A stretch of 64,000 bases of DNA from NCBI GenBank assembly GCA_963785565.1, contig CAWAVV010000027.1:1-64000 (forward strand). The letters are read 5' to 3'. Source of the stretch: AP-15 sp963785565 (lineage in GTDB: Bacteria > Pseudomonadota > Alphaproteobacteria > ATCC43930 > CGMCC-115725). A program made the position numbers and the translations under genes. The notes below the pieces were generated by a model that saw only the letters and a program-made list of their open reading frames with translations, made no database searches and had not been told where the DNA came from. Below, piece by piece: positions 9,232 to 18,344 of the stretch (position 1 is its first letter; each line of letters opens with the position of its first letter).

Positions 9232-10569
9232 GTGACCAAGAGCGTCTTTATCGCAACCTACGGTTGTCAAATGAATGTCTACGATTCGGCGCGCATGGCC
9301 GAGTTGTTGGCGCCGCTCGGCTTTGACCGGGCCGCCTCGGCCGAAGGCGCCGACCTGGTCATCCTCAACACTTGCCACATCCGAGAAAAGGCGGCGGAAA
9401 AGGTCTTTTCCGAGCTCGGCAAGATCCGTGCGCTGAAAGCACGCAAAGCGCGCCGGGGCGAGACCATGCTGATCGCCGTGGCCGGCTGCGTCGCCCAGGC
9501 CGAGGGCGGCGAGATCCGCCGCCGCGCGCCGTTCGTCGATCTCGTCTTCGGTCCGCAGACCTATCATCGGTTACCGGAGCTGGTGGCGCGGGCGCTGCAC
9601 GCCGGTGGCCGCGGAGTGGTCGACACCAGTTTCCCGGAGGAGCCCAAATTCGACCACCTGCCACAGGCGCGAACGGAACAGGGGGTGAGCGCCTTTGTGA
9701 CCGTGCAGGAAGGGTGCGACAAGTTCTGCACATTCTGCGTCGTTCCGTACACCCGCGGCGCCGAGTATTCGCGCCCGGCAGCCCAGATCCTCGACGAGGC
9801 GCGCCGGCTCCTGGCCTTGGGTGCGCGCGAGCTCACGCTGCTCGGGCAGAACGTCAACGCCTATCACGGCGAAGGGCCGGGCGGCAGGGAATGGGGGCTC
9901 GGCGATCTCGTGCGCGCTCTTGCTGAAATCCCAGGGCTCGAGCGGATCCGTTACACAACCTCGCATCCGCGCGATGTCGATGAACGGTTGATCGCCGCCC
10001 ATCGCGACGTGCCACAGTTGATGCCGTTTTTGCATTTGCCGGTGCAGAGCGGCTCGGACCATGTGCTGGCGGCGATGAATCGGCGCCACACTGCGGCCGA
10101 CTACCAGCGTATCGTCGAGCGCCTGCGCGCGGCGCGGCCGGATCTCGCGCTGTCCACCGACCTGATCGTCGGCTTTCCCGGCGAGAGCGACGACGATTTT
10201 CGGGCAACCATCGATCTCGTCAGCGAGATCGGCTTTGCCCAGGCGTTTTCGTTCAAATACTCGCCGCGCCCCGGCACCCCCGCAGCGTCCGCCGCGGATC
10301 AGGTCGCCGACCCGGTTAAGGTCGAGCGGCTCGCCGCCTTGCAGACGCTGCTGGCGCGGCAGCAGCGCGACTTCAACGCGGCTTGCGTCGGGCGCGTCCT
10401 GCCGGTGCTGTTGGAAAAGCCGGGGCGGCACCAAGGCCAGCTGGTGGGCCGCAGCCCCTACCTGCAGAGTGTTCATCTCGCCGCTGCCGCCGACCGGGTT
10501 GGCGACGTCGTCCCGGCCCTGATATCGGGCGCCGGTCAAAACAGCCTCTCCGCGATGGTTGCAGCATGA
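9232..10569 (+). CDS. miaB: tRNA-2-methylthio-N6-dimethylallyladenosine synthase MiaB
   Basis: A radical-SAM methylthiotransferase acting on i6A37 of tRNA. The N-terminal cluster cysteines are in YGCQMN, NTCHIRE and VAGCVAQ. The radical-SAM CxxxCxxC is CDKFCTFC, followed by VPYTRG. A TRAM domain closes the protein. GTG 9232 has GAGGG 8 bases upstream; GTG 9223, in a GTGA overlap with the acyltransferase stop, is an alternative. It starts a chain of five overlapping genes with phoH, ybeY, corC and lnt. Confidence 0.95.
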   Translation: MTKSVFIATYGCQMNVYDSARMAELLAPLGFDRAASAEGADLVILNTCHIREKAAEKVFSELGKIRALKARKARRGETMLIAVAGCVAQAEGGEIRRRAPFVDLVFGPQTYHRLPELVARALHAGGRGVVDTSFPEEPKFDHLPQARTEQGVSAFVTVQEGCDKFCTFCVVPYTRGAEYSRPAAQILDEARRLLALGARELTLLGQNVNAYHGEGPGGREWGLGDLVRALAEIPGLERIRYTTSHPRDVDERLIAAHRDVPQLMPFLHLPVQSGSDHVLAAMNRRHTAADYQRIVERLRAARPDLALSTDLIVGFPGESDDDFRATIDLVSEIGFAQAFSFKYSPRPGTPAASAADQVADPVKVERLAALQTLLARQQRDFNAACVGRVLPVLLEKPGRHQGQLVGRSPYLQSVHLAAAADRVGDVVPALISGAGQNSLSAMVAA

Positions 10570-11588
10570 CCGCGCCTCCTTCCGGCATTGTCGCAGCCGA
10601 ACCGACTGAGGGGCGCACACAGCTCGAATTCGACGACAATTTGTTGCTTCCGCCGCTCTACGGCGAGCGCGACCAGCATCTGGATCGGATCGAACGGCAG
10701 CTCGGCGTTTCGGTCATCAGCCGCGGCAACCGGCTGGCGATCTCGGGCCCGCCCTCGGCGACAGAAGCGGCCCAACTGGCGCTGTCACGGCTCTACGATC
10801 GGCTGAAACATGGGCAGGAGATCGATTTGCCGGCGGTCGAGGCAGCGATCCGTCTGGCCGAAGCCGAAATCGCCGACCGGAGCCTGAGCCTGTGGCACGA
10901 GGACGCCGCTTTTCGTACCCGCAAGCGCCGCATCGCCGCGCGCTCGCCGGGACAGGCCGCGTATATCAAGGCGCTGCGCGAAAGCGACTTGGTCTTTGGC
11001 CTGGGGCCCGCCGGCACCGGCAAGACCTATCTCGCGGTTGCCGCCGCGGTCGACCTGTTAATGACCGGGCGGGTCGAACGCATTATTCTGTCGCGGCCGG
11101 CAGTCGAGGCCGGCGAGCGGCTGGGTTTCCTGCCGGGCGATCTGCGCGACAAGGTCGACCCGTATCTGCGCCCGATCTTCGACGCGCTTAACGACATGCT
11201 GCCGGCCGATCAGCTCGCCCGCCGGCTTGGCACCGGCGAGATCGAGGTGGCGCCGATCGCGTTCATGCGCGGGCGCACCTTGGCGCGCGCCTTCGTCATC
11301 CTCGACGAAGCGCAGAACACCACCCCCGTGCAGATGAAAATGTTCCTGACTCGGCTGGGCGAAGGTTCACGCATGGTCGTGACCGGCGACCCGTCCCAGG
11401 TGGATCTGCCCCCCGGAACCCGCTCGGGCCTGGCCGAGGCGCTCGAAACTCTGGACGGCGTCGATGGGATCTCAGTCGTCCGGTTTAGCGATCGCGACGT
11501 TGTTCGGCACGAATTCGTTGCCCGCATCGTTCGCGCTTATGAAGCTCGCGAACGCGCAGCGCGCGCTGTCGAGCCGGGACCAAATTGA
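10566..11588 (+). CDS. phoH: PhoH-family ATPase
   Basis: A 340-residue PhoH-like ATPase, thought to act in RNA metabolism beside the RNase YbeY. Walker A is GPAGTGKT near residue 155, and the Walker B region is FVILDEAQNTTPVQMKMFLTR with sensor VVTGDPSQVDLP. An N-terminal KH-like segment precedes it. ATG 10566 forms an ATGA overlap with the miaB stop; the longer open frame starting at 10383 only extends backwards through miaB. Confidence 0.94.
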   Translation: MTAPPSGIVAAEPTEGRTQLEFDDNLLLPPLYGERDQHLDRIERQLGVSVISRGNRLAISGPPSATEAAQLALSRLYDRLKHGQEIDLPAVEAAIRLAEAEIADRSLSLWHEDAAFRTRKRRIAARSPGQAAYIKALRESDLVFGLGPAGTGKTYLAVAAAVDLLMTGRVERIILSRPAVEAGERLGFLPGDLRDKVDPYLRPIFDALNDMLPADQLARRLGTGEIEVAPIAFMRGRTLARAFVILDEAQNTTPVQMKMFLTRLGEGSRMVVTGDPSQVDLPPGTRSGLAEALETLDGVDGISVVRFSDRDVVRHEFVARIVRAYEARERAARAVEPGPN

Positions 11589-12088
11589 CCGCGGTAATCG
11601 ACGTCGCCTCGCTCTGCGCCACTTGGGGACAGGTGTGCCCAGCCGCCGAAGACCTCGCCCGCAGCGCCGCTGGCCTTGCTTTGTCGCGCGGCAAGGCGGG
11701 CTTTGGCATCAAGCAACAGACAGCGATCGAGGTCGCCATCAGGCTCGCCGATGACGCCGTACAACAACGGCTCAACCGTGACTGGCGCGGCGTCGACCAG
11801 CCGACCAACGTACTCGCCTTCCCGGCCTGGAATCCCAAGGCGCCGCTCCCACCTGGGGCGCCACTGTTGCTCGGCGATGTCGTGCTGGCCTTTGAGACGG
11901 CCGCACGCGAGGCGGACGAGCAGGGCAAGCCCCTCAGCGACCACCTCTCCCATCTGATCGTTCATGGCGTCTTGCATCTGCTCGGCTACGACCACGCTAC
12001 CGAGGCGGAAGCGGTCGCTATGGAGTCGCTGGAAACGTCTATACTGGCAAGCTTGGGGGTGCCGGATCCTTATCGCGGCACTATGTGA
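11585..12088 (+). CDS. ybeY: Endoribonuclease YbeY (rRNA maturation)
   Basis: A 167-residue single-strand endoribonuclease needed for 16S rRNA 3' processing and ribosome quality control. The family zinc motif is HLIVHGVLHLLGYDH near residue 122, and QPTNVLAFPAW is the other conserved block. Translation begins at TTG in a TTGA overlap with the phoH stop; no other start gives the full domain. Confidence 0.92.
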   Translation: MTAVIDVASLCATWGQVCPAAEDLARSAAGLALSRGKAGFGIKQQTAIEVAIRLADDAVQQRLNRDWRGVDQPTNVLAFPAWNPKAPLPPGAPLLLGDVVLAFETAAREADEQGKPLSDHLSHLIVHGVLHLLGYDHATEAEAVAMESLETSILASLGVPDPYRGTM

Positions 12089-13032
12089 GCAGTACAAGCC
12101 GAATCAGTTTCTCGATGACCAACTCCGAGCCGCCCCAAAGTAGCGGCCAGCCCGAGCGAGATCGGGGCTTTGCGCGTCTGCGTAGTTTGCTGCGGCTGGT
12201 CCGCCGGCCACGCAACGGCGAAAGCTTGCGCGAGACCATCGACGAGATGATCGAGGAGCCGCCGGCCGACGGCCCCGATTCGCTCGGCGCGCAGGAGCGG
12301 GTGTTGATCGGCAACATCCTCAAAGGCCACGACCGCACCGCCGCCGATGTCATGGTGCCGCGCGTCGACATCGTTGCGCTCGATGTCGAGACGCCGTTCC
12401 CCGAGGTCGTCCAATACATGATCGAGCAGGGGCATTCGCGGGTGCCGGTCTACCGCGAAACCTTGGACGACGCGATCGGCTTCATCCACGTCAAGGATAT
12501 CCTGCCCCCGGTCGCCGAACGGCGTGAAACGAAACTGACGCCACTGCTGCGCAAGACGCTGTTTGTCGCGCCTTCCTTGCCGATCCTCGACCTCTTGGTG
12601 CAGATGCGCCAAGCGCGCACGCATATTGCGATGGTCGTCGATGAGTTTGGCGGGATCGACGGACTGGTGACGATCGAAGATCTGATCGAGGAGATCGTTG
12701 GCGAGATCGAGGACGAGCATGACGTCAGCGATGGCCCGCACCTGATCGAGCGCCCCGACGGGACGCTCGTCGCGGACGCGCGCACACCGATCGAGGCGCT
12801 CGAGGAACGTCAAGGTATCCGGCTGCGTCCAACAGGTGACCAGGAAGAGGTCGATACCCTGGGCGGCCTCGTCTCGACCCTCGCCGGCCGGGTGCCGAAG
12901 CGCGGCGAGGTAATCGCACACCCGTCCGGGATCGAATTTGAAGTTCTCGAGGGCGACCCGCGGCGGATCAAGCGGCTGCGTGTGCGCAGCCTGCCGGCTG
13001 CGACCGGCGCGCCGGGCGGCGGTAATGCGTGA
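12085..13032 (+). CDS. corC: CorC/HlyC-family CBS-domain protein
   Basis: A 315-residue cytosolic CorC-like protein with paired CBS domains (VMVPRVDIVALD, VPVYRETLDDAIGFIHVKDIL, then HIAMVVDEFGGIDGLVTIEDLIEEIVGEI) and a C-terminal CorC_HlyC domain (LGGLVSTLAGRVPKRGE). The family is linked to magnesium and cobalt efflux or tolerance. GTG 12085 overlaps the ybeY stop; ATG 12115 is a possible internal start. In this conserved cluster it sits between ybeY and lnt. Confidence 0.92.
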   Translation: MSSTSRISFSMTNSEPPQSSGQPERDRGFARLRSLLRLVRRPRNGESLRETIDEMIEEPPADGPDSLGAQERVLIGNILKGHDRTAADVMVPRVDIVALDVETPFPEVVQYMIEQGHSRVPVYRETLDDAIGFIHVKDILPPVAERRETKLTPLLRKTLFVAPSLPILDLLVQMRQARTHIAMVVDEFGGIDGLVTIEDLIEEIVGEIEDEHDVSDGPHLIERPDGTLVADARTPIEALEERQGIRLRPTGDQEEVDTLGGLVSTLAGRVPKRGEVIAHPSGIEFEVLEGDPRRIKRLRVRSLPAATGAPGGGNA

Positions 13033-14641
13033 GATCGCGCTGTTCCGCGCCCAGGCCGGTTCCAGGGTCGACACCCCGTTGTGCCTGCTGGCCGACGGAT
13101 TGGCCGGATTTTCCGGGTGGCGGCGCTACGGGCTCGCGTTTGTGCTGGGGGCCGGCGCTGCGGCGGCATTGCCGCCGTTCGACCTGACGCCGCTGCTGGC
13201 GGTCGTCTTCACGAGCCTGTTGTGGCTCGACGACGGCAGCGCCAACCCCTGGGCCTCGTTCAGGCTCGGCTGGGTCTTCGGCTTCGGCTTTTTTCTCGCC
13301 GGGCTCTATTGGATCGCGGCGGCGCTGTTTGTCGACATCGATCGTTTCTGGTGGCTGGTGCCGTTTGCTGCGGCGGGGCTGCCAGCGGGATTTGCGCTGT
13401 ACATAGGGTTGGTGCTGCTCGCGACCCGTCTCGTCCGCGACTACCTGCATTTGCCGGCGTCGGCGCGGATATTCGTCTTTGCCATCGCCTGGAGTGCGGG
13501 CGAATGGGTTCGCGGCCACGCCTTGACCGGGCTGCCGTGGAATTTGATCGGCTATGCCTGGTCCGGAGGTTTTCCGGGGGCCCTCTTGGTGCTGCAAAGC
13601 GTCTCGTGGGTCGGCATCTATGGGCTCAGTTTCGTGACCATTCTCGCGGCCTCGCTGCCTGCCGCTCTGGGCGAGCCCTCGATGACGCCAATGTCCGCGG
13701 CGCGGCGCTGGACGCCGGCGATACTGGCCGGGCTGTTAATTCTCGTCCCCGCTGTTGCCGGCGCGATCCGGCTCGAGACCATGCCCACCCTCCTCACCGG
13801 GACATGGCTGCGTGTGGTCCAACCCTCGATCCCACAGAGCTTGAAATGGTTGCCGGCGGCAGCCCAGGCCGATTTCCGGCGGCTGCTCGCCTTGAGCGCC
13901 GCGCCGGCCGACCATCCGCTGGCCGCCGTGCTGTGGCCGGAGGCAGCTGCGCCGTTTCTGCTCGGCCGAGACGCGGCTGCCCGCCGGGCAATCGCGACGA
14001 TCGTCCCGCACGGCGGCTATCTGATCACCGGCGCGTTACGGGCAAACCCGCCACCGGGTCCGATCGAAGAGGTGTGGAACAGCATCGAGGCGCTCGACGA
14101 CCGCGGCGCCGTCGTGGCGCACTACGACAAAGCGCATCTGGTCCCATTCGGCGAATACGTCCCGCTGCGCTCTTGGTTGCCGTTCAAGAAAATCACCGCC
14201 GGGACTATGGACCTTAGCGCCGGTCCGGGTCCGCGCACGATCGCGCTGCCGGGGCTGCCGCCCTTTGCCGCGCTGATCTGTTACGAGGCGATCTTTCCCG
14301 GGGCAATCGTTGACAAAGGCGATCGGCCGGCGTGGATGCTGAATGTTACCAACGACGCCTGGTATGGCCGCAGCTCCGGCCCGTACCAGCATTTCGCGAT
14401 CGCCCGCACCCGCGCTGTCGAGGAGGGCCTGCCGCTGGTGCGTGTCGCCAACAACGGCATCAGTGCGGTCGTCGATGCGGCAGGAAGGGTGCTCGCCCGG
14501 ACTCGCCTCGATGCGGTGGGCAATGTCGATGCGGCGCTTCCGGGCCCGGCGGCGCCCACCCCCTACGTTCGGGCTGGCGACTGGATGTTGGTGGCGCTGC
14601 TTCTGCTCGGTGTGGCGCCAGTGGCGATGCGCCTGCGTTGA
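13025..14641 (+). CDS. lnt: Apolipoprotein N-acyltransferase Lnt
   Basis: A 538-residue inner-membrane enzyme that adds the third acyl chain to lipoproteins. Several hydrophobic helices fill the N-terminal half. The periplasmic nitrilase-like domain shows the Glu in WPEAAAPF, Lys in YDKAHLVPFGEYVP and Cys in ICYEAIFPG, the Glu-Lys-Cys triad. ATG 13025 overlaps the corC stop by 8 bases. It is the last gene of the coupled chain beginning at miaB. Confidence 0.95.
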   Translation: MREIALFRAQAGSRVDTPLCLLADGLAGFSGWRRYGLAFVLGAGAAAALPPFDLTPLLAVVFTSLLWLDDGSANPWASFRLGWVFGFGFFLAGLYWIAAALFVDIDRFWWLVPFAAAGLPAGFALYIGLVLLATRLVRDYLHLPASARIFVFAIAWSAGEWVRGHALTGLPWNLIGYAWSGGFPGALLVLQSVSWVGIYGLSFVTILAASLPAALGEPSMTPMSAARRWTPAILAGLLILVPAVAGAIRLETMPTLLTGTWLRVVQPSIPQSLKWLPAAAQADFRRLLALSAAPADHPLAAVLWPEAAAPFLLGRDAAARRAIATIVPHGGYLITGALRANPPPGPIEEVWNSIEALDDRGAVVAHYDKAHLVPFGEYVPLRSWLPFKKITAGTMDLSAGPGPRTIALPGLPPFAALICYEAIFPGAIVDKGDRPAWMLNVTNDAWYGRSSGPYQHFAIARTRAVEEGLPLVRVANNGISAVVDAAGRVLARTRLDAVGNVDAALPGPAAPTPYVRAGDWMLVALLLLGVAPVAMRLR

Positions 14642-14694
14642 ACCGCGGATACCGCCTACGGTTGCAACGGCTTATTTCAGGTTGAAGCTTCATC

Positions 14695-14724
14695 TTGACC
14701 AGCCACCCCCTGTTATCTGATAAT
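14695..14724 (+). promoter_or_regulatory. Putative sigma-70-type promoter for the XRE regulator
   Basis: TTGACC (14695-14700) and GATAAT (14719-14724) are separated by 18 bases in a locally AT-rich gap between lnt and the XRE gene. Position and spacing fit a vegetative promoter, but no start site can be shown from sequence. Confidence 0.4.
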
Positions 14725-14758
14725 AAGCTAATTTTTAGTGAGAAGCGGTCGACCCGAG

Positions 14759-15220
14759 ATGGCGATGCATCAACAAACCCGACGGCCGGGCCGACAAAAG
14801 GGCGACAAACCCAACCCGATCGATATCCATGTCGGCTCGCGCGTCCGGCTGCGCCGCAATATGCTGGGGCTGAGCCAGGAGAAGCTGGGCGAGGCGATCG
14901 GCTTGACTTTTCAGCAGGTACAGAAATACGAGCGCGGCGCCAATCGCATCGGCGCCAGCCGGCTGCATGATTTGAGCCGGGTGCTCGATGTCCCGGTCTC
15001 GTTCTTTTTCGACGATATGGACCCGGTGCGGGCGCCGGCGATCCCGGCCGGTTTCGCCGAGCCCCCCGCGGAAGCGTTCGATTCCGACCCTCTGCGCAAG
15101 CGCGAGACGGTCGAACTCGTCAGCGCGTACTATCGCATCGAGGATGCCGTCGTCCGCCGCCGCTTGTTCGAACTGGCCAAGGCGTTGGCATCTGGTGGCG
15201 AGCGCCCGTCAGAGAAATAG
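14759..15220 (+). CDS. XRE-family helix-turn-helix regulator
   Basis: A 153-residue transcriptional regulator. The helix-turn-helix spans roughly residues 18-75, with GSRVRLRRNMLGLSQEKLGE, TFQQVQKYERGANRIGASRL and LSRVLDVPVSFFFDD. This protein is a regular neighbour of metK in alphaproteobacteria. ATG 14759 (MAMHQQ) is favoured over GTG 14738. Its targets are not readable here; its position suggests regulation around metK. Confidence 0.88.
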   Translation: MAMHQQTRRPGRQKGDKPNPIDIHVGSRVRLRRNMLGLSQEKLGEAIGLTFQQVQKYERGANRIGASRLHDLSRVLDVPVSFFFDDMDPVRAPAIPAGFAEPPAEAFDSDPLRKRETVELVSAYYRIEDAVVRRRLFELAKALASGGERPSEK

Positions 15221-15357
15221 CGCTTCACGTTGACGCCGGCACAACCCCGCCGACGGCGACCGCACGGCCAGATCGGGGCTTGACGCCCGTCCGCCGAGAC
15301 GGCATCAACGGCGCCAGGCGGTTTACTAACCTCGCGACTTTCAGGAAGGGCAGACCT

Positions 15358-16518
15358 TTGGCCAAACGCGATTTCGTGTTTACCAGCGAGTCGGTGTCGG
15401 AAGGCCATCCCGACAAGATTTGCGACCGCATCTCCGACGCGATCGTCGACACTTATCTCGCCGTTGAGCCGCAAGCCCGCTGCGGCGTCGAGACCCTGGT
15501 CACGACCAATCGTGTCGTCCTTGCAGGTGAAGTCCGCGGCCCCGCCTCGATCACCGACGAAAGGCTGATCGAAGTGGCTCGCCAGGCGATTCGCGACATC
15601 GGCTACGAGCAGGAAAACTTTCACTGGGAGCGGGCGGCGATCAAGTGCCACATCCATGGGCAATCGACCAATATCGCCCAGGGTGTCGACGCCTCGGGCA
15701 ACAAGGACGAGGGCGCCGGGGACCAGGGGATGATGTTCGGCTATGCCTGTAGCGAAACGCGCGAACTGATGCCGGCCCCCATCTTTTACGCGCACGCCAT
15801 GCTGCGCGCTCTGTCCGAGGCGCGGCATGCCGGCAAGACGCCGCTCCTCGGACCGGATTCGAAAAGCCAGGTCACCTTGCAATATGAAAACGGGAGGCCG
15901 GTGCGGGCAACCAAAGTCGTCGTTTCGATCCAGCACTCGGATCGTATCGATCAGCACGAGGTGCGGGAGATCATCAGGCCCTATGTGGTCGCGACTTTGC
16001 CCGACGGGTGGATGTGCGACGAGGACAACTTTCTCGTCAACCCGACCGGGTTGTTCGTGATCGGCGGGCCCGACGGCGATGCCGGGGTCACCGGCCGAAA
16101 GATCATCGTGGACACATATGGCGGGGCCGCGCCGCATGGCGGCGGTGCGTTTTCCGGCAAGGATCCGACCAAGGTCGACCGCTCGGCCGCCTATGCCGCC
16201 CGCTATCTCGCGAAAAACGTTGTCGGCGCCGGGTTGGCCGAGTGCTGCACGATCCAGCTCGCATATGCGATTGGGGTTGCTAAGCCATTGTCGTTTTACG
16301 TCGATGCCGAGGGTTCCGTCGACGAGCACAAGCTCGCCCGTGTCCTGCAGGAATTGATGGATCTGTCGCCGCGCGGGATCCGCACCCATCTCGGCTTGAA
16401 CCGGCCGATCTACACGCGCACCTCCGCCTATGGCCATTTTGGCCGCGCGGCCGAGCCCGATGGCGGCTTTTCCTGGGAACGGCTCGACCTGGTCGACGAG
16501 TTGCGGCGCGCCTTCTGA
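15358..16518 (+). CDS. metK: S-adenosylmethionine synthetase
   Basis: A 386-residue enzyme that makes SAM from ATP and methionine. Diagnostic parts are SEGHPDKICDRISDAIVD at the N-terminus and GAGDQGMMFGYA near residue 119. TTG 15358 is chosen because AGGAAGGG ends 8 bases upstream and the protein then starts MAKRDFVFTSESVSEGH as in the family. The open frame extends back to 15280 but that part is unlike MetK. I found no convincing SAM or SAH riboswitch in the 137-base leader. Confidence 0.96.
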   Translation: MAKRDFVFTSESVSEGHPDKICDRISDAIVDTYLAVEPQARCGVETLVTTNRVVLAGEVRGPASITDERLIEVARQAIRDIGYEQENFHWERAAIKCHIHGQSTNIAQGVDASGNKDEGAGDQGMMFGYACSETRELMPAPIFYAHAMLRALSEARHAGKTPLLGPDSKSQVTLQYENGRPVRATKVVVSIQHSDRIDQHEVREIIRPYVVATLPDGWMCDEDNFLVNPTGLFVIGGPDGDAGVTGRKIIVDTYGGAAPHGGGAFSGKDPTKVDRSAAYAARYLAKNVVGAGLAECCTIQLAYAIGVAKPLSFYVDAEGSVDEHKLARVLQELMDLSPRGIRTHLGLNRPIYTRTSAYGHFGRAAEPDGGFSWERLDLVDELRRAF

Positions 16519-16525
16519 CCCTCTC

Positions 16526-17236
16526 GTGACCGATGCGCCGGCGCCGCGGCGGATCCTTTATGGGCGCCGGCACGGCCGGCCGCTGCGTCCGGGACAGCAA
16601 AGCCTGGTCGATGGCCTGTTGCCGCGTCTTGCGATCGACCTGCCGGAGTCGGGCGAATTCGATCCTCGCTCGATGTTCGCCGATCCGCCGCGATCGGTTT
16701 GGCTGGAGATCGGCTTTGGCGGTGGCGAGCATCTCGCCGCCCAGGCGGAACGACACCGCGATATCGGCTTCATCGGCTGCGAGGTATTCGAAAACGGCAT
16801 CGCCAAACTCCTCGGCGAGATCGAGCGCCGGCGTCTCGCCAATATCCGCCTGTTCATCGACGATGCGCGCTTATTGATCGGCGCGTTGCCGGCGGCCTCG
16901 ATCGAGCGCGTCTTCATCCTCTTTCCCGACCCTTGGCCAAAGCAGCGCCATCACAAGCGCCGAATCGTCTCGCGCGACACCCTCGAGGGCTTGGCCCGGA
17001 TCATGGGCGACGGGGCCGAACTGAGGCTGGCGACCGATGACCCCGACTATTTTTCGCGGATGCTCGAATGCGCGACCGGCCACCCGGCCTTCGCGTGGCT
17101 GGCGCGCCGCCCCGGCGACTGGCGCGAGCGCCCGCCGGGTTGGCCGTCCACGCGCTATGAAGAAAAAGCGCGTGCCGCCGGGCGTCCTCCGGCCTTCCTG
17201 CTGGTCTGCCGGCGTCCGCGGCCGAATTTGGTCTGA
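16526..17236 (+). CDS. trmB: tRNA (guanine-N7-)-methyltransferase TrmB
   Basis: A 236-residue SAM-dependent methyltransferase that makes m7G46 in tRNA. The SAM-binding motif is WLEIGFGGGEHL near residue 55, and the family signature is FILFPDPWPKQRHHKRRIV near residue 131. GTG 16526 begins 7 bases after the metK stop, consistent with co-transcription. rimP, often next in relatives, is not present here. Confidence 0.93.
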   Translation: MTDAPAPRRILYGRRHGRPLRPGQQSLVDGLLPRLAIDLPESGEFDPRSMFADPPRSVWLEIGFGGGEHLAAQAERHRDIGFIGCEVFENGIAKLLGEIERRRLANIRLFIDDARLLIGALPAASIERVFILFPDPWPKQRHHKRRIVSRDTLEGLARIMGDGAELRLATDDPDYFSRMLECATGHPAFAWLARRPGDWRERPPGWPSTRYEEKARAAGRPPAFLLVCRRPRPNLV

Positions 17237-17594
17237 TGTTGTAGGACGACCCGCGGAACGCCGCCGAATTCTTTCGTGGCCGCGCTGTTGGAAACCTCCA
17301 GTGTCGTCCCGTCAGCCTCGGCTGTAAGTTTAGCCGCCGGTAGACGATCACGATTGTGTGAAGATCCCTCTAGACAGGCAGCGGTCGAAGGGAATAGCTT
17401 TAATCAATCAGGTTGAGATGACCCTCGGGCGCACCTAAAAGAAGCGAGATACGCCGGGAGTCACTAACGACGATGGAGATCGGATCAATCGCCTCGCGGT
17501 TGAGAAACCGATCCCTGAGCAGAAGCGGCTTCGCATGCGCCCGTCCGGAGCAGCCCGGTGCGGGCCTCCTGCATAATCCTGCGGGGAAGGGAGG
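17237..17594. other. Intergenic region, no supported gene
   Basis: About 360 bases between trmB and the LuxR-type regulator. The second half is less GC-rich and probably holds the regulator's promoter; no confident box, terminator or small gene is seen. Confidence 0.5.
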
Positions 17595-18311
17595 ATGGCT
17601 GTGGACCTGGACGTCGCGCCGGACCGGGTGGCCGCGCAGGACAGCGGCAGTGCAGCCGTGCGTGTCCTGGTCGTGTGGGGAGCGCGCTTTTTAGGCGAAG
17701 TCCTCGCAGAGACACTCGAGCGGGATCCGACGGTTTCAGTCGTGGGGGTGTGCACCGAGCTCTCCGAGGCGGTGGCGTTGAGCCCCGCTTTGCAGACTGA
17801 CGCCGTGCTGCTCGACGCAAGGATCCCCGAGGGTATCGCCGCCGTTCGGCGCGCTCTCGATATCGCGCCGGGCATGCGCGTCATCGTCTCCGCAGTCAGC
17901 GAAACGGAAGAGGACATCGTTGCCTGGGCGGAGGCGGGTGTGATCGGGTATATCCCGACAAACGTCGCTCTAGCGAATTTCGTCCCCTTGGTCGTGGATA
18001 TCCTTAATGGCGAGCAGATCTGCTCGGGCCGAGTGGCCAACGGCTTACTTCGTCGAATCGGTCTCACCGCCAGGCGAAATGTCGGCCGCAACACTGCTCT
18101 CTCGGCACCCGCGTTGACCAAGCGCGAGCGGCAGGTCGCCGAACTGATCAGGAGCAGGCTCAGTGACAAGGAAATCGCCCGTCAGCTGAACATCAGCCTG
18201 GCGACGACGAAGTCGCACGTGCACAATTTGTTCGGTAAGCTGAACCTGCAACGTCGCAGCCAAGTGGCCGATTTTTTAAGAGATTCCGATCAGAATCGGG
18301 CGTGGAATTAG
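17595..18311 (+). CDS. LuxR/NarL-type regulator with degenerate receiver domain
   Basis: A 238-residue protein with NarL architecture: a receiver-like domain (about 22-140) and a C-terminal LuxR helix-turn-helix (about 172-228, TKRERQVAELIRSRLSDKEIARQ then SLATTKSHVHNLFGKLNL). The likely phosphoacceptor Asp74 is present in VLLDARIP. The acidic pair that binds Mg2+ is replaced by Trp28-Gly29 (VVWGARF), and the conserved Lys is Thr122 (GYIPTN), so normal phosphorylation is doubtful. No histidine kinase is adjacent. The start has a strong GGGAGG site. Confidence 0.85.
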   Translation: MAVDLDVAPDRVAAQDSGSAAVRVLVVWGARFLGEVLAETLERDPTVSVVGVCTELSEAVALSPALQTDAVLLDARIPEGIAAVRRALDIAPGMRVIVSAVSETEEDIVAWAEAGVIGYIPTNVALANFVPLVVDILNGEQICSGRVANGLLRRIGLTARRNVGRNTALSAPALTKRERQVAELIRSRLSDKEIARQLNISLATTKSHVHNLFGKLNLQRRSQVADFLRDSDQNRAWN

Positions 18312-18344
18312 CGGTACGAATTTGACAGTTAGTACGCGATCCCT

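Noticed and set aside
8227..10569. A 780-codon frame joining an acyltransferase to MiaB
   Set aside because: The acyltransferase continues in another frame after 8898 and ends at 9226. Codons 225-330 of the long frame are nonsense, so this is a frameshift artefact and not a fusion.
15221..15357. Possible SAM or SAH riboswitch in the metK leader
   Set aside because: GC-rich stems can be drawn, but no conserved core of the SAM-II, SAM/SAH or SAH classes could be matched by eye.
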